From: Roseibium sp. MMSF_3412
GTDB lineage: Bacteria; Pseudomonadota; Alphaproteobacteria; Rhizobiales; Stappiaceae
NCBI RefSeq assembly: GCF_030733265.1
Contig: NZ_JASHJI010000024.1
Location: 1-64,000 of the forward strand
Direction of reading: 5' to 3'
DNA length: 64,000 nucleotides
Shown here: in pieces, positions 17,457-26,368 of the stretch
How the letters are laid out: every line of letters begins with the position of its first letter
Position numbering within the stretch: the first letter of the stretch is position 1
The notes under the pieces: model-generated
Database searches by the model: none
What the model saw: only the letters and a program-made list of their open reading frames with translations
What the model was told of the DNA's origin: nothing
Position numbers and translations under genes: made by a program

Positions 17457-18863
17457 ATGGCCGATTACGAACAGATCAAGGCTGAACTCGACGGTGTGGC
17501 GATTGAAGACAATCCGCGCCTCGTGCAGGCGAAAAGCCGGGATTTCTACTGGTATTCTCCCATTTTGAAGCGCCAGCTCGACAACGTCACCGGAGACCTT
17601 CTTGTCTCACCAAAGAACGAAGACGAAGTGATCCGGGTGCTGAAAACCGCCTTCGCGCACGGTGTACCTGTGACACCCCGGGGAACGGGAACCGGAAATT
17701 ACGGTCAGGCCATGCCGCTATCCGGCGGCATTGTGCTCGACATGTCGCGCATGGATGAAGTGACGGAAATCGCTCCGGGACGGGTTGTCTGCGGGCCAGG
17801 GATCGTCATGGCCAAACTGGACGCGCAGACAAGGGAACATTCCGGCCAGGAACTGCGGTTCCACCCCTCCACAGCGCAAACCGCGACAATCGGCGGCTTC
17901 ATTGCCGGAGGCTCAGGCGGTGTCGGATCCATCCATTGGGGAGGCCTGCGCGATCTCGGCAACATATTGCGGCTGCGCATTGTGACGATGGAGGCTGAAC
18001 CGCGCGTAATCGAACTGTCGACCTGGGACTTGCAGAAAGTCAGTCACGCCTACGGCACCAACGGCATCATCACCGAAGTCGAGATGCCGTTGACCACGGC
18101 CTATGACTGGGTCGACGTGATCGTCGGTCATGACACGTTCATGGATGCGGTCGTCTTTTCCGACCGGCTTGCGCGCAGCAACGGCCTTCTCCTGAAAGAA
18201 GTCGCGCCGATTGCCGCTCCGATCCCGTTCGACTTCTTCACACGGCACAAGCCATGGCTGAAGGAGGGTGAAGCCGTCACCGTGCTCATGGTCGCGCCGC
18301 ATTCCATGTCCGCCGTGCTGGCGCTTGCCGAGCGCATGAAGGGAAGCATTCGTTTCCGCTCCGACGAAGTGGAGAGCATGAAGGGCATCCCGCATGCTTA
18401 CGAACTCGCGTGGAACCACACCACCCTGCGCGCCCTCAAGTTCGACAGCTCGTTCACCTACCTGCAGACGCAGTATCCGGGGCCCAACCACGTGGAGCTT
18501 GTTCAAAAGACGACGGAGATGTTTCCCGGTGAAATCTTCGGCCATCTTGAATTTCTGCGCTTCGACGGACAGGTGCAGTGCTCGGGTCTCCCGCTTATCC
18601 GTTACACGACGGAAGAACGGCTTGAGGAAATCATCCGCCTGCACGAGGAAAACGGATGCCCTGTCTTCAATCCGCACAGGTACACGCTGGAAGAAGGCGG
18701 CATGAAACGGACCGATCAGGTACAGCTGGACTTCAAGAAGGAAACCGATCCAAAGGGTCTGCTCAATCCAGGCAAGATGATCGCGTGGGAGAACCCGGAT
18801 TTCGACTTTGATGCCGGTGGAACCTATCTCTTCCCCGGTCTTCAGTCCTTCGCAGAGGCTTGA
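17457..18863 (+). CDS. FAD-binding oxidoreductase (GlcD/VAO type)
   Basis: A 468-residue flavoenzyme of the vanillyl-alcohol-oxidase fold. The N-terminal FAD-binding half has VSPKNEDEVIRVLKTAFAHG, then PVTPRGTGTGNYGQAMPLSG, and the family's GGFIAGGSGGVGSIHWGGLR. The C-terminal substrate cap is less conserved and ends with FKKETDPKGLLNPGKMIAWE. It has only a 2-base gap from the amidohydrolase gene. It likely oxidises an intermediate of the same pathway, passing electrons to oxygen or a carrier. There is no Fe-S cluster or signal peptide, so it acts in the cytoplasm. Confidence 0.88.
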   Translation: MADYEQIKAELDGVAIEDNPRLVQAKSRDFYWYSPILKRQLDNVTGDLLVSPKNEDEVIRVLKTAFAHGVPVTPRGTGTGNYGQAMPLSGGIVLDMSRMDEVTEIAPGRVVCGPGIVMAKLDAQTREHSGQELRFHPSTAQTATIGGFIAGGSGGVGSIHWGGLRDLGNILRLRIVTMEAEPRVIELSTWDLQKVSHAYGTNGIITEVEMPLTTAYDWVDVIVGHDTFMDAVVFSDRLARSNGLLLKEVAPIAAPIPFDFFTRHKPWLKEGEAVTVLMVAPHSMSAVLALAERMKGSIRFRSDEVESMKGIPHAYELAWNHTTLRALKFDSSFTYLQTQYPGPNHVELVQKTTEMFPGEIFGHLEFLRFDGQVQCSGLPLIRYTTEERLEEIIRLHEENGCPVFNPHRYTLEEGGMKRTDQVQLDFKKETDPKGLLNPGKMIAWENPDFDFDAGGTYLFPGLQSFAEA

Positions 18864-18867
18864 TGCG

Positions 18868-19449
18868 ATGCGCGTTCTGGTTCTGCATTCCCACCCGCAG
18901 GAGGCAAGCTTCGGCCGTGCCCTCTTTCACAAGACCTGCGAAAGCCTGGAAAAGGCCGGGCACGAGGTCGACCGCTGCAATCTGTACGAAGAAGGCTTCG
19001 ATCCCGTCCTGTCCGCCCATGACCGGGACATCTATCACACGGTTCCGGACAACCGGAAACTCGTCGACCCCTATTGCGAGCGGCTGCTCGCCTGCGAGGC
19101 GCTCGTGTTGTGTACACCGGTCTGGAATTTCGGCTTTCCCGCCATCCTGAAAGGCTATTTCGACCGGGTCTGGCTGCCGGGCGTTTCCTTCGACCTGGTA
19201 GACGGCACGCTCACCCCTACCCTTCGCCATATCCGCAAACTCGGCGCGGTGATGACCTATGGCGGCAGCCGGTGGCGCGCCCTTCTTGTGGGGGATCCAC
19301 CACGCAAGATCGTCAAGCGCGTGATCCGCGCCCAGATCAAGATCGGGGCGCCGGTGAAATACCTCGCCCACTACGACATGAACAACTGCACGCCGGAGAC
19401 GACCTCCGCCTTCCTCAATAAGGTCGGTGAAGAAATGGAGCGTTTCTGA
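18868..19449 (+). CDS. NAD(P)H oxidoreductase, flavodoxin fold
   Basis: A 193-residue NAD(P)H:quinone/FMN oxidoreductase of the KefF/MdaB-like family. It begins MRVLVLHSHPQEASFGRAL, with the phosphate-binding loop, and has CTPVWNFGFPAILKGYFDRV, the family's conserved WNFG and FDRV pattern, followed by LPGVSFDL. The start at 18868 is four bases after the FAD gene's stop. It is the last gene of the cluster and may recycle flavin or quinone reducing power for the FAD enzyme; this is inferred from position. Confidence 0.85.
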   Translation: MRVLVLHSHPQEASFGRALFHKTCESLEKAGHEVDRCNLYEEGFDPVLSAHDRDIYHTVPDNRKLVDPYCERLLACEALVLCTPVWNFGFPAILKGYFDRVWLPGVSFDLVDGTLTPTLRHIRKLGAVMTYGGSRWRALLVGDPPRKIVKRVIRAQIKIGAPVKYLAHYDMNNCTPETTSAFLNKVGEEMERF

Positions 19450-19493
19450 CACCTGACCGTGTCTGTGCATCTTTGTCTGGCCGCGAACGTTCT

Positions 19494-19898
19494 TCAGAAA
19501 ACCTTCGCGGCCGTCACCTCCACCTCGACCAGGAATTCGGCACGGGTAAAACCGCCCACGACCAGAAGCGTCGAAACAGGCTTGATTGCACCCGTGTACC
19601 GGTCCCGGACGGCCATGTAGTCGGCAAAATCCTCGCGCCGCGTGACAAAGCCCGAGATCCGGATGACATCTTCAAAGCTCATGTCCGCTTCGCGCAAGAT
19701 CGCGCCGATCGCCTCAAAGCAGATCTCGGCCTGTCCGATGACGTCCGCCGGGATGGTGTCATCCGGCCTGATGCCGAGCTGGCCCGATGTCACCAGGAGA
19801 CTTGCCCCCGGCGGCACATAGAGCCCGTGATTGTAGGCTCCGAAAGGCGCGCGCACGGACGGCGGATTGAAGGTTTTCGTTTCCGGATCGCTTGGCAT
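19494..19898 (-). CDS. RidA family protein
   Basis: A 134-residue protein of the RidA/YjgF/Rid superfamily, which hydrolyses reactive enamine/imine intermediates. Conserved pieces are LLVTSGQLGIRPDDTIPADV, then AEICFEAIGAILREADMSFE and the C-terminal TRAEFLVEVEVTAAKVF, with Arg at the position that binds the carboxylate in active Rid proteins. The alignment is by eye. It reads opposite to the catabolic cluster and may serve it, as Rid proteins often neighbour amidohydrolases that release 2-aminoacrylate-type species. Confidence 0.85.
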   Translation of the reverse strand: MPSDPETKTFNPPSVRAPFGAYNHGLYVPPGASLLVTSGQLGIRPDDTIPADVIGQAEICFEAIGAILREADMSFEDVIRISGFVTRREDFADYMAVRDRYTGAIKPVSTLLVVGGFTRAEFLVEVEVTAAKVF

Positions 19899-20119
19899 TG
19901 ACTTGAAGGCTCATATTGAAATTGCCGGACCGGTATCGATCCAGGCTCACTCATATCACTCTTTTCACTGCCAAGTTGGAACAACCGCCTATAGCGGCAG
20001 GTTTTATGCAACCGCGTTCAATTCACCCAAGATGCATCAATCCTCTTAACAATTTTCGCGTGTATCACGATTCTGTAGCCTGCCTCTTGTCTAGCAACCA
20101 GACGAGGACATTCCCATAC

Positions 20120-21691
20120 TCAAGCCCGGTATGCAGGCAGTGGTGCACGGTCCTGCAGTTCGATCATCCGGCGCAGCATGGTTTCCGTCATGTTTTTGCG
20201 AACATCTGCTGCAGTCGCAGCGTCGAACAGATTGGTGAGTTCGTCGGGGTCGGTCTCAAGATCGTATAACTCATCCCAATCCTCACCTTCACGCAGCGAC
20301 ATCCGATAGCGATCCGTGACAACCGTGCGGACACGCTGCGGGCGGTCAAAACCGGTCATTGTGCGTTGGCTGTCCTCTTCCACCACGATCGCTTCAGGCG
20401 GTTCCGTGGTGAAGAGGTCCCGGCCCTGAAGACCGTTGTAGGGCTGTATTCCAGCTCGGGCGAGGATGGTGGCCGCGATGTCGATTGACGATCCCAGCCC
20501 GTGATCGACGTTGCCACGGATTGCAGCGGTAGGATCGTTCCAGATGAACGGCACCCGAATGATGCCCTGGTAGTGCAACAGCAGCTTCAGCATCAGGCCG
20601 TGATCGCCCATGTAGTCGCCGTGATCCGAGGTGAAAACCACGATCGTATTGTCGGCCAGACCCAACCTTTCGAGCCGGTTCAATACCCGGCCGATGGCAT
20701 CATCGATCATGGTGATCATTCCATAGGTCAGCGCGATGATGCCCCGCGCCTCATCTTCGGTCACAGCGAACGGGTTCTGGTTGTCTCTCGGATCAGTCCC
20801 CTTCTCCATCGCCTCTTTCATGGCCCTGATCGGCGGCAGGTCCCCAAGGCCGAACGATGCCGGCAAGGTGATGTCGGCGGGATCATACATATCCCAATAG
20901 CGTCCCGGCGGCGTGAATGGGTGATGCGGGTCCGGAAATGACATCTGCAGGAAGAACGGGGCGTCCTGATCCGCCTGATCCGCAAGCCAGCTTTGCGACC
21001 GCTCGGCAATCCATGACGTGGAATAAAGCTCCTCTGGAACGGCGGTACGCCAGGCCTGCGGGGCCCTGATACGATTGTCAGGCATCGCGTTTTCCGGACC
21101 GGTCAGCATATCGAATTCCTGCGCCTGTGCACGCGCCCACAAAAGGTAATCACCGGAGGCCTGATCGCCGTGATCGGCGGCAACCTCGACATGATTGAAA
21201 CCGTAGAAATCCCCATTCAGCCGCTCGGCCAGCGGCGTCTGCCAATTGGGAACAACTTCGAGATCATACTCGCTTGAGTGGCGGTTGTTCTTGTAGGCAT
21301 CACGCAGATGCGCCGACGGAGTGGTCAGGCCTTGCCTGGCTTCAAACCGGTTCGTTGCCGGCAAACCGGTGAAGCTCTGCAGGTGGGATTTGCCGATCAG
21401 ACCGGTGTTGTAACCGGCGTCACGCAAGAGTTCGACGAATGTGGTGTGATCCTTCGACAGGGGAATGCCGTTGTGACGGGCACCATGCACCGAACACATG
21501 CGTCCGGTCATGATCGAGGCCCGGTTGGGCATGCAGATCGGGTTGGCGACGTAGAAACGGTCCCAACGCGTACCATCTGCCGCGATCCCGTCGAGATGCG
21601 GCGTTTTCACGACCGGATTGCCGTAGCAGCCCAGATGATCGGCCCTGTGCTGATCGGTGATGATGAACAGGAAGTTTGGTCTCTTGGTCAT
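20120..21691 (-). CDS. Sulfatase family protein
   Basis: A 523-residue type I sulfatase. The ATG at 21691 is confirmed by the conserved start RPNFLFIITDQHRADHLGCY, which holds the metal-binding Asp, and by the four-base overlap with the TRAP permease gene. The catalytic motif is CMPNRASIMTGR: Cys53 fits C-x-P-x-R, the site converted to formylglycine. The second metal region is FTSDHGDYMGDHG. Members cleave sulfate esters or phosphonate monoesters; the substrate is unknown. There is no signal peptide, so it is cytoplasmic, which fits a substrate brought in by the preceding TRAP transporter. Confidence 0.88.
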   Translation of the reverse strand: MTKRPNFLFIITDQHRADHLGCYGNPVVKTPHLDGIAADGTRWDRFYVANPICMPNRASIMTGRMCSVHGARHNGIPLSKDHTTFVELLRDAGYNTGLIGKSHLQSFTGLPATNRFEARQGLTTPSAHLRDAYKNNRHSSEYDLEVVPNWQTPLAERLNGDFYGFNHVEVAADHGDQASGDYLLWARAQAQEFDMLTGPENAMPDNRIRAPQAWRTAVPEELYSTSWIAERSQSWLADQADQDAPFFLQMSFPDPHHPFTPPGRYWDMYDPADITLPASFGLGDLPPIRAMKEAMEKGTDPRDNQNPFAVTEDEARGIIALTYGMITMIDDAIGRVLNRLERLGLADNTIVVFTSDHGDYMGDHGLMLKLLLHYQGIIRVPFIWNDPTAAIRGNVDHGLGSSIDIAATILARAGIQPYNGLQGRDLFTTEPPEAIVVEEDSQRTMTGFDRPQRVRTVVTDRYRMSLREGEDWDELYDLETDPDELTNLFDAATAADVRKNMTETMLRRMIELQDRAPLPAYRA

Positions 21692-23595
21692 TGGGATGCC
21701 CTGGAAATCATGGCTTTGGCCCGGCCGGCACGGATATCGAACGCAACCAGTGCCATACCGATGGCGATCCCCGGCATGTGGATCAGCGGGTCGGTTGCAA
21801 GGCATGCGAACGCGGCCACGAAGCGGATAACGATCTCGGGCACGGTCAGCTTACGGCGGTCGAATCCGGACAAGGCGGACGAGAACAGCCAGATGCAGAA
21901 GCACGTACGCGCCACGATCCACAGGAAGGGAAGCAGGCTGAATTCCTCGATGATCAGGATTGTCGGATAGAAGGCGAAGATGAACGGGATGATGAATTTC
22001 GCCATGCCCAGCCGGAAAGACATGAACGCGGTCATCAGGGGGTTGGCCTGTGCAATGGGAGCCGCTGCATAGGCGGCGATTGCGACGGGTGGTGTCAGCG
22101 ACGAGGCCACGCCGTAGTAAAAGACAAACATGTGCGCTGTCAGCATCGAGACCCCAAGTTCCTGAATGGCCGGTCCCATCACCAGGATGATGATGAGATA
22201 GGCAGGCAGCGTCGGCATTCCCATCCCGAGGATCAGGGCTCCGGCCATGGCCACGAGAAGCGCGGAAAACAGGCTCTCACCCCGGATGCTGGCAATGACG
22301 TTGGCCAGTTTCAGGCCGAGGCCCGTACTGTCGAGCGAGCCGACAAGAATGCCAATGGCAGCGATCGCAATCAGCAACGTGGCCCCGGACTCGGCCCCTT
22401 TCAGAAAGGACCGCCAGAGCCGTGCCGGATCGCTCCGCACGTCCGGATTGATGACCGACAGGACCAGAAGAACCACGACCGCGTAAAACCCGGCGGCTGA
22501 TGTGGACAGACCGGCAACCAGCGACCCCACAACCACGACAATCGGCCCGACGAAGAGCACCGAATTGATCAGATCCGTCCGTGTTATCTGATCATCGACG
22601 GTCATCTCCTGCACCTCGATCCCCTGGCGCCGGGCTTCGACCGTGACAGCTGCGAACAGGCTGAAATAGTAGAACAGCGCCGGCAACAGGGCAGCGACGA
22701 TAATGTTGAGATACCCGGCCCCTGTGAGATCGGCCATGACCAGGGCCGCGGCTCCCATGATCGGTGGCATGATCTGCCCGCCGGACGAGGCTGTCGCCTC
22801 GATCCCGGCTGCGAAGGTGGGCGAAAACCCGCGTTTCTTGATCATGGGTATGGTGAATGTACCGGTACCGACGATGTTGGCGACTGTCGAGCCTGACATT
22901 GTGCCGAACATCGAGGACGCAAGAATGGCGGCATGGGCCGGGCCACCCCGGGTGCGGCGGGTGGCCAGAAAAGCGAATTTCAACAAGGTGTCACCCGCAC
23001 CGGTGCCTTCCAGGAGCACACCGAAGATGATGAAGATGAAGACCGTACTGAGCACGATATTGGTAATCGAACCGAACACACCCTTGTTGGTGTTGTACCA
23101 AAGCGCCTCGGCGACTTCCTTCAGAGAAAAGCCTGAATGGGCCAGAATTCCCGGCAGGTCCTGCCCGAAGAGAAGGTAGACGACCCCGAACGTGCCGACG
23201 GCAAAGAGACCCCAGCCCCAGAGGCGGCGGCAGAGTTCCAGAAAGACGACCAACCCTGCCAGAGCCGGCCAGGCATCGCGGTTTGTCACGTCATAGAGCG
23301 CAGTCTCCATCTCGGTCTGGACGAAGTAGAACGACCAGATCGACCAGAGCCCGGCGAGGACCAGGACCACATCGACAGCCAGATGCAGAGGTTTTGTCGC
23401 CCCTCGCCGCTTCTGCGAAACGGAGACGGCGACGATCAGGGCAAGCGCGAAGCCGAGCGCCCGGTGAAGCTTGGGATCGATCAGGCCAATACCTGAACTG
23501 TAGAGCGTGATCAGACCCAGGGCGCAGCACGCCAGAGCCGCCGCAAAGCCGAACAGACGGGTCGTGACGCCGGCAGGAGAAGCCGCATCGGTCAT
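21688..23595 (-). CDS. TRAP transporter fused permease (4TM/12TM)
   Basis: A 635-residue inner-membrane protein in which the small (DctQ-like) and large (DctM-like) TRAP subunits are joined, the form used with TAXI binding proteins. The DctM core shows SMFGTMSGSTVANIVGTGTF, TIPMIKKRGFSPTFAAGIEA, and later ILGMGMPTLPAYLIIILVMG. It starts 79 bases downstream of the binding-protein gene and overlaps the sulfatase by ATGA. It uses an ion gradient to import the ligand. Confidence 0.93.
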   Translation of the reverse strand: MTDAASPAGVTTRLFGFAAALACCALGLITLYSSGIGLIDPKLHRALGFALALIVAVSVSQKRRGATKPLHLAVDVVLVLAGLWSIWSFYFVQTEMETALYDVTNRDAWPALAGLVVFLELCRRLWGWGLFAVGTFGVVYLLFGQDLPGILAHSGFSLKEVAEALWYNTNKGVFGSITNIVLSTVFIFIIFGVLLEGTGAGDTLLKFAFLATRRTRGGPAHAAILASSMFGTMSGSTVANIVGTGTFTIPMIKKRGFSPTFAAGIEATASSGGQIMPPIMGAAALVMADLTGAGYLNIIVAALLPALFYYFSLFAAVTVEARRQGIEVQEMTVDDQITRTDLINSVLFVGPIVVVVGSLVAGLSTSAAGFYAVVVLLVLSVINPDVRSDPARLWRSFLKGAESGATLLIAIAAIGILVGSLDSTGLGLKLANVIASIRGESLFSALLVAMAGALILGMGMPTLPAYLIIILVMGPAIQELGVSMLTAHMFVFYYGVASSLTPPVAIAAYAAAPIAQANPLMTAFMSFRLGMAKFIIPFIFAFYPTILIIEEFSLLPFLWIVARTCFCIWLFSSALSGFDRRKLTVPEIVIRFVAAFACLATDPLIHMPGIAIGMALVAFDIRAGRAKAMISRASQ

Positions 23596-23673
23596 GGCGT
23601 ATCTTCACTTTTGGAAGGGATCGGGGACGCTGCCGGGTGACGGTGGGAGCCGTTGCCCGGCAGACACGAACTG

Positions 23674-24681
23674 TCAGGGACGAAGAGCATCCGGGACCGC
23701 GATACCTGCCTCGTCATAGTAACGCACGGCGCCTGGATGAAGCGGCACGTTGACGGACGTAAAGGCAGTGTCGCTTGTCACATCCTTCAGGAAGAATGCG
23801 GTGCCATGAACCTCATCAAGGTTCTCCCAGAATGCCTTGGTGGCTTCGTAGACCACATCATCAGAGACCCCGGCATGGGTGCCCACAAATTGCGTGAAAC
23901 CAAGTGCCGTGATCTGGCCATCGGTCAGCTGGCCCTTGTAGACATCGCCGTCGAACTGAAGCATTCCGCGCCCCGGCCGGCCGAACAGGGCCTGCATTTC
24001 TTCGCTCTCAACCTTGTCTTCAGGGATCGACAGCACCCGGAACTCGCCGCTGAGGCCGAACCGTTCGATGTTGGCCGAACCGATCTCGGCGGGACGCACC
24101 ATCATGTCGATTTTTCCATCTGCAAGCGCGGCATAACCCTCACCCCAACTCAGGCGAACGGCGGTGTAGTCTTCGCCGGCCACGTAGCCCGTGATGATCT
24201 TGATGAGAGCTTCCGACGTGGCGGAGGCCGACCCGGCGGGTGGACCGGTGAAGACGGTCTTGCCCTTGATGTCTTCCCAGCTTTCAATCCCAGAACCTGC
24301 CAGGGTCACCGGATGATAGGCGCCGGCCTTGAAGCCGAGAATAGCGCGAATGTTCTTGGCCAGTTCGGGCGCGGCCTCGATCTTTTCATACATCCGCTTC
24401 TGACCTGCCATCAGGTTGACCAGAGACGGCACTGTCGAAAAGAAATCGATGTCGCCCTTTGCGCCCTTGAGCATGGACTTGGTCAACGTCTGTCCCGCGT
24501 TGACCTGGATTTCCACACCTGCCTTCCCGGCCTGGTTGGCAAAGGCAACGAACATCGTATGTACCGGGTCGCCGACACCTGCGGTCTCTCCCTTGAAGAT
24601 TTCGGCTGACACGGTTCCGGTCAGAGCAAGGGCGACGGTTGCGCCCAGAAATGCCCGGCCCAATGGCTTGAAATGAAACAT
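23674..24681 (-). CDS. TAXI family TRAP transporter binding protein
   Basis: A 335-residue periplasmic protein with a signal peptide (ends near residue 26, GTVSAE). The ATG at 24681 has GGAGGATAG directly upstream. The TAXI fold is indicated by IQVNAGQTLTKSMLKGAKGD, SWEDIKGKTVFTGPPAGSAS (the family's PPGSGS-type glycine-rich loop) and the C-terminal KAFWENLDEVHGTA. It delivers its ligand to the fused permease. The operon order is binding protein, permease, sulfatase, with a divergent LysR gene. Confidence 0.9.
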   Translation of the reverse strand: MFHFKPLGRAFLGATVALALTGTVSAEIFKGETAGVGDPVHTMFVAFANQAGKAGVEIQVNAGQTLTKSMLKGAKGDIDFFSTVPSLVNLMAGQKRMYEKIEAAPELAKNIRAILGFKAGAYHPVTLAGSGIESWEDIKGKTVFTGPPAGSASATSEALIKIITGYVAGEDYTAVRLSWGEGYAALADGKIDMMVRPAEIGSANIERFGLSGEFRVLSIPEDKVESEEMQALFGRPGRGMLQFDGDVYKGQLTDGQITALGFTQFVGTHAGVSDDVVYEATKAFWENLDEVHGTAFFLKDVTSDTAFTSVNVPLHPGAVRYYDEAGIAVPDALRP

Positions 24682-24723
24682 GCTATCCTCCCATAGACGT
24701 TTCATGGACGTTACCAAGCCTTA

Positions 24724-24741
24724 TTGATGTGGAATAATCAA
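24724..24741. promoter_or_regulatory. Candidate LysR operator
   Basis: TTGAT (24724-24728) and ATCAA (24737-24741) form an inverted repeat with an 8-base spacer, in the 89-base region between the divergent TAXI and LysR genes. The position fits a LysR site controlling both. Inferred from symmetry. Confidence 0.45.
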
Positions 24742-24770
24742 ACTTTTGGCGTTATACATATCAATCTGGC

Positions 24771-25682
24771 ATGAAACTCGATCCCAAACATCTGGCCCAA
24801 CTCTCTGTCGTCGTCGAAGCAGGCTCCTTTCAGTCTGCCGCCAATCGCCTTGGCACGACACAGCCTGCACTCAGCAGAAACATGAAGGCCTTGGAGTCCA
24901 GGCTCGGAACGCCTCTCTTCCAACGTGAAGGACGCCGGTCGATCCCAAACAATCTGGCGCTGCGGCTGGCAAGAAACGGGCTGGCCATCCGGCTTGCTGA
25001 GGAACAGGCCGGTATCGTTGCGGACCAGTCCGCAAAGGGCTCTGTGGGAGAATTGCGCATCGGGGCGCCGCCGATCGTTTCAGGCCGGTTCCTGAGTAAT
25101 GCCCTGACGCTCTTCATCAAGGCCAACCCGAATTGCAGTGTCGAAATCCGCACGGGACTGGTTCACGAGTTGCGGACAATGCTGGAGCGCGGTCAGGTCG
25201 ATCTTGTCTTCGGCCCTGAGAGCCTCGCCGAACCGGTTGACGGGTTGGAGTTCGAGGAACTGATCGACGACGGTGTCGGTGTGATGTGCAGGTCGGGTCA
25301 TCCCCTGACCTCACGCCAACGGATCATGGCGTCTGATCTGGAAGCCCAGGTCTGGCTCGCCCATTCCCGGGGCAGCCTGCTGCGCCAGCAAACCGAAGCG
25401 GCGATGATCGCTTCCGGCGTCCGCTCGATGCAGATCGGCTGCGAGACCGATTCCATCCGCTCGGTCCTGGAAATCGTCTCGGAAACCGACCTGATCACCA
25501 CGATGCCAAAGGCCACAACCGCGCCTTATCTGGAAGACCGGCTGGTTTTTCTGCCCTTCGACCACCCGCGATTTCACCGGCCCCTGGGCGCCGTCCGCCG
25601 TTCGAACGCCAAGTCGAGTGCCATCGAGGATCGGTTTCTGAAATTGCTGAAGCAGAGAATTGAGTTCGAACACCACCGCTGA
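24771..25682 (+). CDS. LysR family transcriptional regulator
   Basis: A 303-residue LysR regulator. The N-terminal helix-turn-helix is LAQLSVVVEAGSFQSAANRL and TTQPALSRNMKALESRLGTP, followed by LFQREGRRSIP, and a normal effector domain to residue 300. It reads away from the TRAP/sulfatase operon, so it probably controls that operon; the inducer would be the imported ligand or its product. Confidence 0.9.
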   Translation: MKLDPKHLAQLSVVVEAGSFQSAANRLGTTQPALSRNMKALESRLGTPLFQREGRRSIPNNLALRLARNGLAIRLAEEQAGIVADQSAKGSVGELRIGAPPIVSGRFLSNALTLFIKANPNCSVEIRTGLVHELRTMLERGQVDLVFGPESLAEPVDGLEFEELIDDGVGVMCRSGHPLTSRQRIMASDLEAQVWLAHSRGSLLRQQTEAAMIASGVRSMQIGCETDSIRSVLEIVSETDLITTMPKATTAPYLEDRLVFLPFDHPRFHRPLGAVRRSNAKSSAIEDRFLKLLKQRIEFEHHR

Positions 25683-25799
25683 CGCCGTTTACGGCCCGAC
25701 GCCGCGCATTGAGGAACAGTTTCGCGAGCAGAACCGCTGCTTCAGGTACCCGCCTTGAGATCAACCCAATTTCCGGGCTGCCTTCCTGCTCAAATCGCC

Positions 25800-26246
25800 C
25801 TAGTCCAGCGGCGGAAGCCGGTTTTCAAAGACGAAGGACTTCACAATCGAGGTGTTCGTCTCGGCACGGTCGTGGAACGGCAGTAAAATATCGTCCAGTT
25901 CGGCAACATCCTTCAAAAGCAACCGGGCGACATAACAATCGTCGCCGGTAACCCGGTCACAGGCTATGAACCGCGCCTCCTCGCGGATCATGTTTTCAAC
26001 CGTGTGAAGCTGCCCGCTGCGGGGCTTGATCCTGACCAGTGCCTGGATCGTGTAGCCGAACCGCTTCAAATCAAGCCGCGCGCCGAACCCGGCAATAAAG
26101 CCATGATCCTGCAGACTCCGCAGCCTTTCACCAACGGCAGGACCCGAGAGGCCGACCTCCTTGCCGATATCTGCAAGGCTGGTGCGGCCATGAGATTCAA
26201 GGATCTCGACGATCCGGCGGTCTGTTCGATCCAGTTCCTTCGACAT
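25800..26246 (-). CDS. Lrp/AsnC family transcriptional regulator
   Basis: A 148-residue Lrp/AsnC-type regulator. The helix-turn-helix is LDRTDRRIVEILESHGRTSL and ADIGKEVGLSGPAVGERLRS, and the C-terminal RAM domain has KPRSGQLHTVENMIREEARF and CDRVTGDDCYVARLLLKDV. Such proteins form octamers and sense amino acids. It is divergent from the PhzF gene at 26369, which it may regulate. Confidence 0.9.
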   Translation of the reverse strand: MSKELDRTDRRIVEILESHGRTSLADIGKEVGLSGPAVGERLRSLQDHGFIAGFGARLDLKRFGYTIQALVRIKPRSGQLHTVENMIREEARFIACDRVTGDDCYVARLLLKDVAELDDILLPFHDRAETNTSIVKSFVFENRLPPLD

Positions 26247-26368
26247 GAAAACAAGTTAAGTCAGACGACAACGAACCGAAAGAAAAAAGGTCAAAGTGCC
26301 ATCGGTACTGCGGGGACAACCCCTCGCCTGACGGCTAAATTCGCTTGACGAAAAGACAGGAGCTTTCA

